Position numbers and translations under genes: made by a program. A stretch of 64,000 nucleotides of DNA, taken from Pseudomonas sp. B21-028 (GTDB lineage Bacteria; Pseudomonadota; Gammaproteobacteria; Pseudomonadales; Pseudomonadaceae). The stretch is from NCBI RefSeq assembly GCF_024749045.1, contig NZ_CP087184.1, forward strand, positions 3,100,001-3,164,000. Reading direction: 5' to 3'. Below are positions 35,367 to 44,439 of the stretch, in pieces. The notes below the pieces were generated by a model, which was not told the DNA's origin, searched no databases, and was given only the letters and a program-made list of their open reading frames with translations. The number at the start of each line of letters is the position of its first letter. Position 1 is the stretch's first letter.

Positions 35367-36668
35367 CTACACCGCTGCGTTGTTGCGGTGCTTTTCTTCA
35401 ATCCACTGGGACATGTATTGGGTGCTCTTGTGCTGGTGGTGGCGCAACATGCTGCCGGTGAAATTGTCACGACGGCGTTGCCCCAGGTTGGCACGGCACG
35501 CCAGGATACTTTCAATCAGCGCCGGCCCATGAATCTCTTTGCGGTACCGCTCCGCCAGCAGCTTCAGGCCGGCATCCCGGGCCTGGCTCCAGCGGGTCGG
35601 GTCGCTGTACAACTGCACGGCGGCGTTGGCGAGGGTTTCGGCACTCTGGCCGATAACCCCGGGCCAGGGCATCTCCCCATACATGGCCTCGGCGCCGATG
35701 GGCGTGGTGACGCTTGGCGTGCCACAGAGCATGGCTTCGACCAGCTTGCCCTTGATGCCAGCGCCGAACCGCAGCGGTGCCAGGCAGATGCGGGCCGCCG
35801 ACATCACCTGCAGGGCATCCTCCGCCCAGTTCATGATATGGAATCCCTGGGTCGGATTATGCAGCGCGGCAGCTTTTGGCGGGGTGTAGGCGCCGTACAG
35901 GTGCAGTTGCGCGCCCGGCAGTTGCTGGCGGATCAGCGGCCAGATGGCATTCTTCATCCAGAGCACCGCGTCCCAGTTCGGCGCATGGCGGAAGTTGCCG
36001 ATACTCAAGAAGTGCGCACGATCTTCGAAGGGCACCGGTGACGTGGCCGGCAAGTCGATCATCAATGGGCACCAGAACAGGAGGCTGCGGGGCACATTGA
36101 AGTGCTCCACCAACAGCTCGATCTCCACCTCGGACACCATCAGGTTCAGGTCGCAGCGGTACAAGGCGGCGATCTCGCGCTTGGCCATATCGGTGTCGGC
36201 CATCAGCTGGAATGTTTCGGGCAGGTCTGGCGCGAAAAGATCGCTGAAGTCCTGGGAGGTCTCGTCAGCTTTCAAGCGGTCCTTGAGGCGCTGATGCCGG
36301 GCGTGGCGCAGGCTTTGCAGATCGGACGTTTCCAGCACACGCAGGGCGCCGGGGCATTGCATCTCGACCCGCCAGCCGAACTGCTCTTCCATCATGAATT
36401 GGTCGAACAGGACGATATCCGGCGCCAGTTCGCTGACGAACACATCGAAACTGCTGTTGTTGAGTTCGATGGGCACTTCGTGGATGCCCAGCCCGATCAG
36501 GTCCGCGCGGTGCTCTCCGGGCCTCGCCGGGCTGCTGAAGGTGATGTCCCAGCCTTGCCCGAGGAAGGCTTCCAGGATCTGCATGATGTGCCCACCCGCC
36601 GCCGATGAACGCGGCTCGGGCCAGACATAACCGATGACCAGGACCTTGAGGGCGGAGGGATGAGGCAT
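35367..36668 (-). CDS. Glycosyltransferase, GT4-like
   Basis: 433 aa. N-terminal GT-B Rossmann segment LKVLVIGYVWPEPRSSAAGG and C-terminal nucleotide-sugar region LRFGAGIKGKLVEAMLCGTP followed by SVTTPIGAEAMYGE with the EAMxxGxP signature. Predicted cytoplasmic. Substrate and acceptor unknown; it stands alone rather than in a polysaccharide cluster. The C-terminal tail is His/Gln-rich. Confidence 0.85.
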   Translation of the reverse strand: MPHPSALKVLVIGYVWPEPRSSAAGGHIMQILEAFLGQGWDITFSSPARPGEHRADLIGLGIHEVPIELNNSSFDVFVSELAPDIVLFDQFMMEEQFGWRVEMQCPGALRVLETSDLQSLRHARHQRLKDRLKADETSQDFSDLFAPDLPETFQLMADTDMAKREIAALYRCDLNLMVSEVEIELLVEHFNVPRSLLFWCPLMIDLPATSPVPFEDRAHFLSIGNFRHAPNWDAVLWMKNAIWPLIRQQLPGAQLHLYGAYTPPKAAALHNPTQGFHIMNWAEDALQVMSAARICLAPLRFGAGIKGKLVEAMLCGTPSVTTPIGAEAMYGEMPWPGVIGQSAETLANAAVQLYSDPTRWSQARDAGLKLLAERYRKEIHGPALIESILACRANLGQRRRDNFTGSMLRHHQHKSTQYMSQWIEEKHRNNAAV

Positions 36669-36746
36669 GGGCAGGCATTTCCTTGGGAGGGATCAGGCGC
36701 AGTCGGCGCGCGGGGGCGCCGATAGTGACCAAGAATCCGCTTGGGC

Positions 36747-37118
36747 TCAAGAAAGAATGCTTTTGACTTTGTCGCGCAACTGGTCGATGGAAAAAGGCTT
36801 GCCGATCACCGCCATGCTTTCCGGTACGTCGATGCTTTCGGCATAGCCGCTGGCGAACAGGACCGGCAGCGCAGGTCGCACCAGGCGGGCTTGCCTGGCC
36901 AGCTCGCGGCCGTCCATCACCGGCAGGCCTATGTCCGTCATCATCAGGTCGATCGGTTGATCCAGATTGCGCAGGAAGTCCAGCGCCTGCTCGCAACCGT
37001 CCGCCTCGAGTACCTGGTATTCCAGTTCTTCCAGTACATCGACGATCAACATACGGACGATGTCGTCGTCTTCGACTACCAGGACGTTGACGGCAGTGAC
37101 AGGGGCGGGGGTGGACAT
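36747..37118 (-). CDS. Single-domain response regulator
   Basis: 123 aa from ATG at 37118 (MSTPAPVTAVNVLVVEDDDI). A longer in-frame start at 37232 would add an unrelated tail. Acidic pocket EDDD at 16-19, phospho-acceptor Asp62 in TDIGLPVMDG, and Lys in VIGKPFS. No output domain, so it acts by protein-protein contact. It is divergent from the hybrid kinase gene at 37374, a likely partner. Confidence 0.88.
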   Translation of the reverse strand: MSTPAPVTAVNVLVVEDDDIVRMLIVDVLEELEYQVLEADGCEQALDFLRNLDQPIDLMMTDIGLPVMDGRELARQARLVRPALPVLFASGYAESIDVPESMAVIGKPFSIDQLRDKVKSILS

Positions 37119-37373
37119 AGTGGTTATTCTCAGAAAATAAAATCGGGAAGGGCGAAAAAAGGCCTCATGTATGAGTAAGTAGCGAGGCGGCACAAGTTCC
37201 CAATCCTGTACAAGAAAGGATCTATAGTACAAGAGCTGACAAGGATAGTCGTTTTCTTGCTACGGGGCAGATCGTTGTGGGAATCGTACCTTTGACTTTG
37301 TCAGAAATGTGGATCCAACCCTTCTCTTTCGGGCAAACTCCATGGTTTCCAACTGTTCGCCAAGGCCTTTTCC

Positions 37374-40300
37374 ATGACTCTTTCGTCTTCGGTTGACGAG
37401 CAAAGTTTTCGCAAGCTCATGAGCCGCAATATCAGCCTGCCGTTGGGCATGGGTGCCCTCAGCGCGGTGTTTTTCATTGTGCTGATCACGTATCTGCTGT
37501 CGGTGATCCAGTGGGTCGGGCACAGCGATCGGGTGATCAGTAATGCCAACGAAGCCATCAAGCTGAATGTGGACCTGGAGACCGGCATGCGCGGCTATCT
37601 CTTGAGTGGGGACGAGCACTTCCTCGACCCCTATGAGATCGCCAGGCCGCGTATTGCCGTCGCGCTTGAGACATTGCTGGAATTGACAGCCGATAACCCC
37701 ATCCAGACCGAGCGCCTGCATAAGGTGCAAGCGCTCCAGACGGATTGGGCCAATTACGCCCAGGGCATGATCGACCTGCAACGCAGCAGCGGCGATTATC
37801 GGGGCGCGGTGAAGGCCGGGCGCGGCAAGCGGCTGACGGACGAAATCCGCAGGACCTTTGAAGACATTGTCGAAACCGAGGAGCAATTGCGTACCGCGCG
37901 CAACGAAGAGGTGCGCTCCACCACGATCTGGAGCATTACCCTCTACCTGCTGTTCGTTGCCGCTGTCAGCGGATTGCTGGCCTATGTCGGACGGCGAGAT
38001 CTGTTGAGCCTGTCCAACAGTTACGGCGCCAGCCTGCGGATACAGCAAGAGAGTGCCTTGCACCTGGAAAAACAGGCCTGGCTACGCAATGGCCAGACCC
38101 AACTGGCCGAGCAAGTGCTGGGGCAGCTGACCCTGAACCTGTTGGGGCGCAACATCCTGCAGTTCTGCGCCAAATATCTCGGCACCGTCGTCGCTGCGCT
38201 GTATGCGCGGGAGGAAAACGGCATGCTCAGGCGCGTCGCCACCTACGGTCTTTCCCGGGAGGACGATGAACAGCACCAAGTGATCGTCGCCGGCGAAGGC
38301 ATCGTCGGCCAGGCCGTGCAGCAGGGGCGTCTTATTCGTCTGGACCATGTTCCTGACGATTACCTGAAGGTCAGCTCCGGGCTGGGGCAGGGCTTGCCCA
38401 ACAGCGTGGTGGTAGTGCCGACCAGCGACGACGACCGGATCAACGGTGTCATCGAACTGGGCTTTCTGCGCCCCTTGACCGAGCGCGATCTCGAGCTGCT
38501 GGAACTGATTGCCGGTAACGTCGGCACTTCCATCGAGGCCGCTCGTTACCGGCAGCGCTTGCAGGAAGTACTGGCGGAAACCCAGCAGTTGAACGAAGAA
38601 CTGCAGGTCCAGCAGGAAGAGCTCAAGACCGCCAACGAAGAGCTTGAGGAGCAGTCGCGCATTCTCAAGGAGTCCCAGGTCCACCTGGAGGCTCAACAGC
38701 AGGAACTGGAACAGACCAACGAGCAACTGGCCGAGCAACGCGACGCCATGGACCAGAAAAACAACGAGCTGAATCTGGCCCAGCTCCAGTTGCAGGAACG
38801 CGCCGACGAGTTGCAGCGTTCGAGCAAGTACAAGTCCGAGTTTCTCGCCAACATGTCCCATGAGCTGCGCACGCCGCTCAACAGTTCGCTGATCCTGTCC
38901 AAGCTGTTGGCGGAGAATCCGCAGAACAACCTGAGCGAGGAACAGGTCAAGTTTGCCGAATCGATCTACTCCGCCGGCAACGATCTGCTGAACCTGATCA
39001 ATGACATTCTCGACATCTCCAAGGTCGAGGCCGGCAAGCTGGAGGTTCGTCCGGAAAACACCGGCGTGGCGCGCCTGGTGGAAGGCTTGCGCGACCTGTT
39101 CAAGCCGCTGGCGGCCGACAAGGGCCTGGGCTTCGAAGTCCAGGTGCTGCCCGACGCACCCGCGATGCTGTACACCGACCGCCAGCGCCTGGAACAGGTG
39201 CTCAAGAACTTGTTGTCCAACGCGGTGAAGTTCACCGAGCAAGGCACCGTGAGCCTGTCCGTGGCCGGCCAGCCGGGTTCAGGCATTGCCTTCATGGTGC
39301 GGGATTCGGGCATCGGCATTTCCCCCGAGCAGCAGCAAAGCATCTTCGAGGCATTCCGCCAGGCCGACGGCACCACCAATCGCCGTTACGGCGGTACCGG
39401 CCTGGGGCTGTCGATCTCCCGGGACCTGGCAACCTTGCTGGGCGGTTCGATCTCCGTTTCCAGCGCGCCGGGGCAGGGCAGTGTGTTCACGCTGGTGTTG
39501 CCTGAGCGTTATGTCGAACCTGGGGAGACACCGGTGGAGCCGCGGACCTTCACGCCCACGGCCACTGTGCCGGCCGCCGTGACCAATGCGCCGGTGCCCG
39601 CACCGGCACCGCTGGTCGCCCAGGTAGAACCGCCCATTGCCAGCTTCGCCGACGACCGGGACAAGGCGCCATTCAACGGCCGCTGCATCCTGGTGATCGA
39701 AGACGAGCCCAAGTTCGCCCGGATCCTGTTCGACCTCGCCCATGAATTGGATTACCAATGCCTGGTGGCCCATGGCGCCGACGAAGGCTTTGACCTGGCC
39801 TCGCAACTGAGCCCCGATGCAATCCTGCTGGACATGCGCCTGCCGGACCATTCCGGGCTGACGGTGTTGCAGCGGCTCAAGGAGCAGGCCGCGACCCGGC
39901 ATATCCCGGTGCATGTGATTTCCGTCGAAGACCGCGTCGAGGCCGCGATGCACATGGGCGCCATCGGCTATGCGGTCAAGCCGACCACCCGTGAAGAGCT
40001 CAAGAACGTGTTCGCCCGCCTGGAAGCCAAGCTGACCCAAAAGGTCAAGCGAGTGTTGCTGGTGGAAGACGATGATCTGCAGCGCGACAGTATTACCCGC
40101 CTGATCGGCGACGAGGACATCGAGATCACCGCCGTTGGCCTGGCCCAGCAGGCCTTGGATCTGCTGCGGACCAACGTCTACGACTGCATGGTCATCGACC
40201 TGAAGTTGCCGGATATGTTGGGCAATGACCTGCTCAAGCGCATGTCCACCGAAGAGATCTGTTCATTCCCGCCGGTGATTGTTTACACCGGGCGCAACCT

Positions 40301-40862
40301 GACCCGCGATGAGGAGGCCGAGCTGCGCAAGTATTCGCGCTCGATCATCATCAAGGGCGCCCGCTCGCCAGAGCGTTTGCTGGACGAGGTGACACTCTTT
40401 TTGCACAAAGTCGAATCCCGCTTGTCCCATGAAAGGCAGCGGATGCTCAAGACAGCCCGCAGCCGGGACAAAGTGTTCGAGGGCCGCAAGGTGCTGCTGG
40501 TGGATGACGATGTGCGCAACATCTTTGCATTGACCAGCGCCCTGGAGGCAAAAGGGGCGATCGTGGTCATTGGCCGTAACGGTTATGAAGCGATCGAGCG
40601 CCTCAATGAAGTGGAAGACATCGATCTGGTGCTGATGGACGTGATGATGCCGGAAATGGACGGTTTCGAAGCCACTGCGCGCATCCGCAAGGACCCGCGC
40701 TGGCGCAAGCTGCCTATCATCGCCGTGACGGCCAAGGCCATGAAGGATGATCAGGAGCGTTGCATCGCGGCCGGCTCCAACGACTACCTGGCCAAACCGA
40801 TCGACCTCGATCGCCTGTTTTCGCTGATTCGCGTGTGGTTGCCGAATATGGAAAGAATTTAG
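37374..40862 (+). CDS. Hybrid sensor histidine kinase, CHASE3-GAF-HK-three receivers
   Basis: 1162 aa. TM1 about 22-45, CHASE3-type extracytoplasmic helical domain containing ETGMRGYLLSG, TM2 about 183-203, GAF about 245-395, a long Gln/Glu coiled coil (about 395-485), HisKA with phospho-His496 (SHELRTPLN), HATPase, and three receivers with Asp820, Asp942 and Asp1089. The stop TAG overlaps the start GTG of the CheR gene. The architecture suits integration of several signals; the signal is unknown. Confidence 0.92.
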   Translation: MTLSSSVDEQSFRKLMSRNISLPLGMGALSAVFFIVLITYLLSVIQWVGHSDRVISNANEAIKLNVDLETGMRGYLLSGDEHFLDPYEIARPRIAVALETLLELTADNPIQTERLHKVQALQTDWANYAQGMIDLQRSSGDYRGAVKAGRGKRLTDEIRRTFEDIVETEEQLRTARNEEVRSTTIWSITLYLLFVAAVSGLLAYVGRRDLLSLSNSYGASLRIQQESALHLEKQAWLRNGQTQLAEQVLGQLTLNLLGRNILQFCAKYLGTVVAALYAREENGMLRRVATYGLSREDDEQHQVIVAGEGIVGQAVQQGRLIRLDHVPDDYLKVSSGLGQGLPNSVVVVPTSDDDRINGVIELGFLRPLTERDLELLELIAGNVGTSIEAARYRQRLQEVLAETQQLNEELQVQQEELKTANEELEEQSRILKESQVHLEAQQQELEQTNEQLAEQRDAMDQKNNELNLAQLQLQERADELQRSSKYKSEFLANMSHELRTPLNSSLILSKLLAENPQNNLSEEQVKFAESIYSAGNDLLNLINDILDISKVEAGKLEVRPENTGVARLVEGLRDLFKPLAADKGLGFEVQVLPDAPAMLYTDRQRLEQVLKNLLSNAVKFTEQGTVSLSVAGQPGSGIAFMVRDSGIGISPEQQQSIFEAFRQADGTTNRRYGGTGLGLSISRDLATLLGGSISVSSAPGQGSVFTLVLPERYVEPGETPVEPRTFTPTATVPAAVTNAPVPAPAPLVAQVEPPIASFADDRDKAPFNGRCILVIEDEPKFARILFDLAHELDYQCLVAHGADEGFDLASQLSPDAILLDMRLPDHSGLTVLQRLKEQAATRHIPVHVISVEDRVEAAMHMGAIGYAVKPTTREELKNVFARLEAKLTQKVKRVLLVEDDDLQRDSITRLIGDEDIEITAVGLAQQALDLLRTNVYDCMVIDLKLPDMLGNDLLKRMSTEEICSFPPVIVYTGRNLTRDEEAELRKYSRSIIIKGARSPERLLDEVTLFLHKVESRLSHERQRMLKTARSRDKVFEGRKVLLVDDDVRNIFALTSALEAKGAIVVIGRNGYEAIERLNEVEDIDLVLMDVMMPEMDGFEATARIRKDPRWRKLPIIAVTAKAMKDDQERCIAAGSNDYLAKPIDLDRLFSLIRVWLPNMERI

Positions 40863-41677
40863 TGGAAAGAGACACCGATATTGAACTGCGTTTGCTGATC
40901 GACGCGATCTACCTCAAGTACAGCTACGATTTCAGGGATTACTCCGGCGCGTCCATCAAGCGCCGGGTTCACCACGCGCTGAGCCAGTTCGAATGCCGGA
41001 CCATCTCAGCGCTCCAGGAACGTGTACTGCACGACCCGGGCATGTTCATGCAGTTGCTGCAACTGCTGACGATCCCTGTCAGTGAGATGTTCCGCGACCC
41101 CTCGCACTTCCTGGCCATTCGCCGGGAAGTGGTGCCGCTGCTCAAGACCTATCCGTCGCTCAAGATCTGGATCGCCGGTTGCAGCACGGGGGAGGAAGTC
41201 TATTCCATGGCGATCCTGCTGCATGAAGAGGGCCTGCTGGACCGCACGCTCATCTACGCCACCGACATCAATCCCAGGTCGCTGGAGAAGGCCAAGCAGG
41301 GCATTTTTGCCCTGGAGAACGTACGGGCCTATACCCAGAACTATCAGTTGGCCGGGGGGCGATGCTCGTTTGCCGATTACTACACTGCCGCCTACGATTA
41401 TGCGATGTTCGACAAGACCCTGCGTGAGAACGTGACCTTTGCCGATCACAGCCTGGCGACGGATAGCGTCTTTTCAGAAACTCAATTGATTTCTTGTCGT
41501 AATGTATTGATATATTTCAATAAAAAGCTGCAAGATCGCGCGTTCGGGCTGTTTCATGAGTCCCTGTGTCACCGTGGTTTTCTGGTGCTGGGCAGCAAGG
41601 AGACGCTGGACTTTTCGATGTTCGGCAAGCAATTCGAGCCGTTGGTCAAACAGGAACGGATCTATCGCAAGTTATGA
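40862..41677 (+). CDS. CheR-type methyltransferase, stand-alone
   Basis: 271 aa from GTG at 40862 sharing G with the upstream TAG; GGAAAG precedes it. SAM-binding motif IWIAGCSTGEEVYSMAILL and TDINPRSLEKAKQGIF, then LISCRNVLIYFNKKLQ, are CheR hallmarks. It methylates glutamates, normally in chemoreceptors. Located between two kinases and coupled to cheB rather than in a chemotaxis operon, so a non-motility target is likely. Confidence 0.9.
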   Translation: MERDTDIELRLLIDAIYLKYSYDFRDYSGASIKRRVHHALSQFECRTISALQERVLHDPGMFMQLLQLLTIPVSEMFRDPSHFLAIRREVVPLLKTYPSLKIWIAGCSTGEEVYSMAILLHEEGLLDRTLIYATDINPRSLEKAKQGIFALENVRAYTQNYQLAGGRCSFADYYTAAYDYAMFDKTLRENVTFADHSLATDSVFSETQLISCRNVLIYFNKKLQDRAFGLFHESLCHRGFLVLGSKETLDFSMFGKQFEPLVKQERIYRKL

Positions 41678-42261
41678 ACCAGACAACGGACAGATCCGGA
41701 TCCGCAATGGAAGTCATCGCCGTCGGTGCATCCGCCGGCGGCGTGGAGGCGCTGCTCAGATTGTTCGGGCACCTGCGCAAAGGCTTTCGCTTGCCTATTC
41801 TGGTGGTGCTGCATCTACCCGACGAGCGCTACAGTCAGTTGGCCCAGGTCCTTGATCACCGTCTGGCGATACCGGTGCAAGAGGCTCAGGATAAACAGGA
41901 CATTCGCCCCGGTACCCTTTACGTCGCTGCGCCAGGCTACCATTTGTCGGTCGAGGCCGATCGCAGCCTGTCGTTGAGCCTGGAGGAGCCGGTGCATCAT
42001 TCGCGGCCGTCCATTGACGTGCTGTTCGAATCGGCCGCCGACGTCTATGGCCCGAACCTGCTGGCCATCGTGCTGACCGGGGCCAACGACGACGGCGCCC
42101 GGGGCTTGGCCAGGGTCAAGGAACTGGGCGGGATCACCGTCGTCCAAGATCCCGCCGAAGCCCAGGTTTCGACCATGCCGGAAGCCGCGCTGGCCCTGCA
42201 CGAGCCCGACCATATCCTCACTTTGCAAGGCATCGGCCAATTGTTGGCCGGGCTGGAATGA
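41674..42261 (+). CDS. CheB-type methylesterase domain, no receiver
   Basis: 195 aa from ATG at 41674 overlapping the cheR stop (ATGA). Catalytic triad regions: Ser in GASAGGVEAL, His in VVLHLPDERYSQL, Asp in LTGANDDGARGL. The N-terminal receiver of classical CheB is missing, so activity may be constitutive or set by another partner. It pairs with the adjacent CheR. Confidence 0.9.
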   Translation: MNQTTDRSGSAMEVIAVGASAGGVEALLRLFGHLRKGFRLPILVVLHLPDERYSQLAQVLDHRLAIPVQEAQDKQDIRPGTLYVAAPGYHLSVEADRSLSLSLEEPVHHSRPSIDVLFESAADVYGPNLLAIVLTGANDDGARGLARVKELGGITVVQDPAEAQVSTMPEAALALHEPDHILTLQGIGQLLAGLE

Positions 42262-43547
42262 ACCACATGCCAAGAGATATTCAAGCCAAACTGCTGATCG
42301 TCGATGATCTGCCGGAGAATCTGTTGGCGCTGGAGGCCCTGATCAAGGGCGACGACCGCAAGGTCTACAAGGCTCAGTCGGCTGACCAGGCATTTTCCCT
42401 GTTGCTGCAACATGACTTTGCCCTGGCCATCATCGACGTACAGATGCCAGACATGAACGGTTTCGAACTGGCCGAGCTGATGCGGGGCACGGAGAAGACC
42501 CGTAGCATTCCGATCATTTTTGTCAGCGCCGCCGGCCGCGAGCGCAACTATGCCTTTACCGGCTATGAAAACGGCGCGGTGGACTTCTTGCACAAGCCAT
42601 TGGACACCCATGCCGTCAAGAGCAAGGTCAACGTGTTCGTGGAACTCCATCGCCAGAAGAGGGCGGTGAAGGAGCAGGTCATCGCCCTGGAGCGGAGTCG
42701 GCGGGAACAGGAAGTGCTGCTTCAGCAATTGCAGGCCACCCGCAGCGAACTCGAGCAGGCGGTGCGAATGCGCGACGATTTCATGTCGATTGTCGCCCAC
42801 GAGGTCCGCACGCCTCTCAACGGCCTGATTCTCGAAACACAACTGCGCAAGATGCACCTGGCCCGGGACAATGCCGCGGCGTTCAGCCTGGATAAGGTGA
42901 AGGCGATGGTCGAGCGCGACGAGCGGCAGATCAAGAGCCTGATCCGACTCATTGAGGACATGCTGGATGTGTCGCGCATTCGTACCGGCAAGTTGTCCAT
43001 CCGCCCGACCCGTTTCAACCTGTCGGCGCTGGTGGAAAACCTGTTGCGCAATTTCCAGCCGCAGTTGCTGGCTGCCGAATGCGCGTTGAACTACACCGCC
43101 GAGCCGTCGGTGGAAGGGCTCTGGGATGAGTTTCGGATCGAGCAGGTGGTGTCGAACCTGCTGACCAATGCGTTGCGCTATGGGGGCAAGAGCCCGATCG
43201 ATGTGCGCGTCTACAAGACGCCCGAGCATGCCTGTATCGAGGTCCAGGACCACGGCATCGGTATCAGCGAGGAGAACCAGAAACGCATCTTCCAGCAGTT
43301 CGAGCGGGTGACCTCTAAAGCGGTCGCCTCCGGTCTGGGGTTGGGCTTATTCATTTCCGAGCAGATCGTCACCGCCCATGGCGGGACCATCACGGTCAAC
43401 AGCCGTATCAACGAGGGCGCGTTGTTCCGCGTTTGCCTGCCGTTGCAGGGCGCTGTCCTTTCAAAAAACGTCGCATTGACGCAACCTCTGAATGGCCCTA
43501 CGGTCGTATCAGCAGCTATTGATCGAACGAAGGCTTCTCATGAGTGA
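42258..43547 (+). CDS. Receiver-histidine kinase hybrid
   Basis: 429 aa. N-terminal receiver with Asp60 (IIDVQMPDMNG), a linker coiled coil (about 122-172), HisKA with His181 (IVAHEVRTPLNGL), and HATPase with GLGLGLFISEQIV. Soluble. Overlaps cheB by 4 nt. Receiver-first kinases usually receive phosphate from another kinase, here plausibly the 1162-residue hybrid. Confidence 0.9.
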   Translation: MNHMPRDIQAKLLIVDDLPENLLALEALIKGDDRKVYKAQSADQAFSLLLQHDFALAIIDVQMPDMNGFELAELMRGTEKTRSIPIIFVSAAGRERNYAFTGYENGAVDFLHKPLDTHAVKSKVNVFVELHRQKRAVKEQVIALERSRREQEVLLQQLQATRSELEQAVRMRDDFMSIVAHEVRTPLNGLILETQLRKMHLARDNAAAFSLDKVKAMVERDERQIKSLIRLIEDMLDVSRIRTGKLSIRPTRFNLSALVENLLRNFQPQLLAAECALNYTAEPSVEGLWDEFRIEQVVSNLLTNALRYGGKSPIDVRVYKTPEHACIEVQDHGIGISEENQKRIFQQFERVTSKAVASGLGLGLFISEQIVTAHGGTITVNSRINEGALFRVCLPLQGAVLSKNVALTQPLNGPTVVSAAIDRTKASHE

Positions 43548-43917
43548 AGATGCGCAAGATGTCGTACTGGTGGTCGAGGATGATCCGTCAATCATGATGG
43601 TATTGTCCGCCTACCTGTCAGGGGCGGGCTATCGGGTGCTGCAGGCCGAAAACGGGGAAAAGGCCTTCGAAATCCTGGCAAGCAAACCCCACCTCGACAT
43701 GATGATTACCGACTTTCGCCTGCCGGGCGGCATTTCCGGGGTGCAGATCGCCGAACCTGCGGTCAAGCTGCGTCCTGAGCTGAAAGTGATCTTCATCAGC
43801 GGTTACGCCCAGGAAGTGCGCGACACCGACAGCCCCATCACCCGCCAGGCGCCGATCCTGGACAAACCGTTCGACCTGGACGAATTGCAGGGCATCATGC
43901 GCTCGATGTTGTCCTGA
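43540..43917 (+). CDS. Single-domain response regulator
   Basis: 125 aa from ATG at 43540 overlapping the upstream kinase stop by 8 nt. Acidic pocket EDD 13-15, Asp58 in ITDFRLPGG, Lys in ILDKPFD. No output domain. It closes the five-gene kinase-cheR-cheB-kinase-regulator operon. Confidence 0.9.
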   Translation: MSEDAQDVVLVVEDDPSIMMVLSAYLSGAGYRVLQAENGEKAFEILASKPHLDMMITDFRLPGGISGVQIAEPAVKLRPELKVIFISGYAQEVRDTDSPITRQAPILDKPFDLDELQGIMRSMLS

Positions 43918-43939
43918 GGCTTTTAAGTTCACCCCAGCC

Positions 43940-44431
43940 CCCTGCGGGAGCGAGCCTGCCCGCGATGACGGCGGCACATTCAACATCTCTGAGGCAGATA
44001 TACCGCTATCGCGAGTAGGCTCGCTCCCACACTGGGTCCTGCGGCGTATGCAGCTTTATGTAGGCCACAAAACCCTGTGGGAGCGAGCTTGCCCGCGAAG
44101 GCGGCACATTCAACATCTCTGAGGCAGACATACGGCTATCGCGAGCAGGCTCGCTCCCACACTAGGTCCTGCGGCGTATGCAGCTTTATGTAGGCCACAA
44201 AACCCTGTGGGAGCGGGCTTGCCCGCGAAGGCGGCACATTCAACATCTCTGAGGCAGACATACGGCTATCGCGAGCAGGCTCGCTCCCACACTAGGTCCT
44301 GCGGCGTATGCAGCTTTATGTAGGCACAAAGCCCTGTGGGAGCGGGCTTGCCCGCGAAGGCGGCGGCACATTCAACATCTCTGAGGCAGATATACCGCTA
44401 TCGCGAGCAGGCTCGCTCCCACAGGGGATCC
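43940..44431. repeat. Tandem array of four REP-containing units, about 130 bp each
   Basis: Units start at about 43940, 44073, 44203 and 44332. Each holds two opposed REP cores separated by GGCGGCACATTCAACATCTC and followed by a constant spacer containing CCTGCGGCGTATGCAGCTTT. Units two and three are almost identical; units one and four carry scattered substitutions, so the duplication is recent. It fills the 522-bp gap between convergent signalling operons. Confidence 0.93.
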
Positions 44432-44439
44432 GGGTGTGT

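Noticed and set aside
43940..44431. Regularly spaced repeats resembling a CRISPR array
   Set aside because: Repeat and spacer are both conserved between units, the period is about 130 bp, and the repeats are REP palindromes. No cas genes are near.
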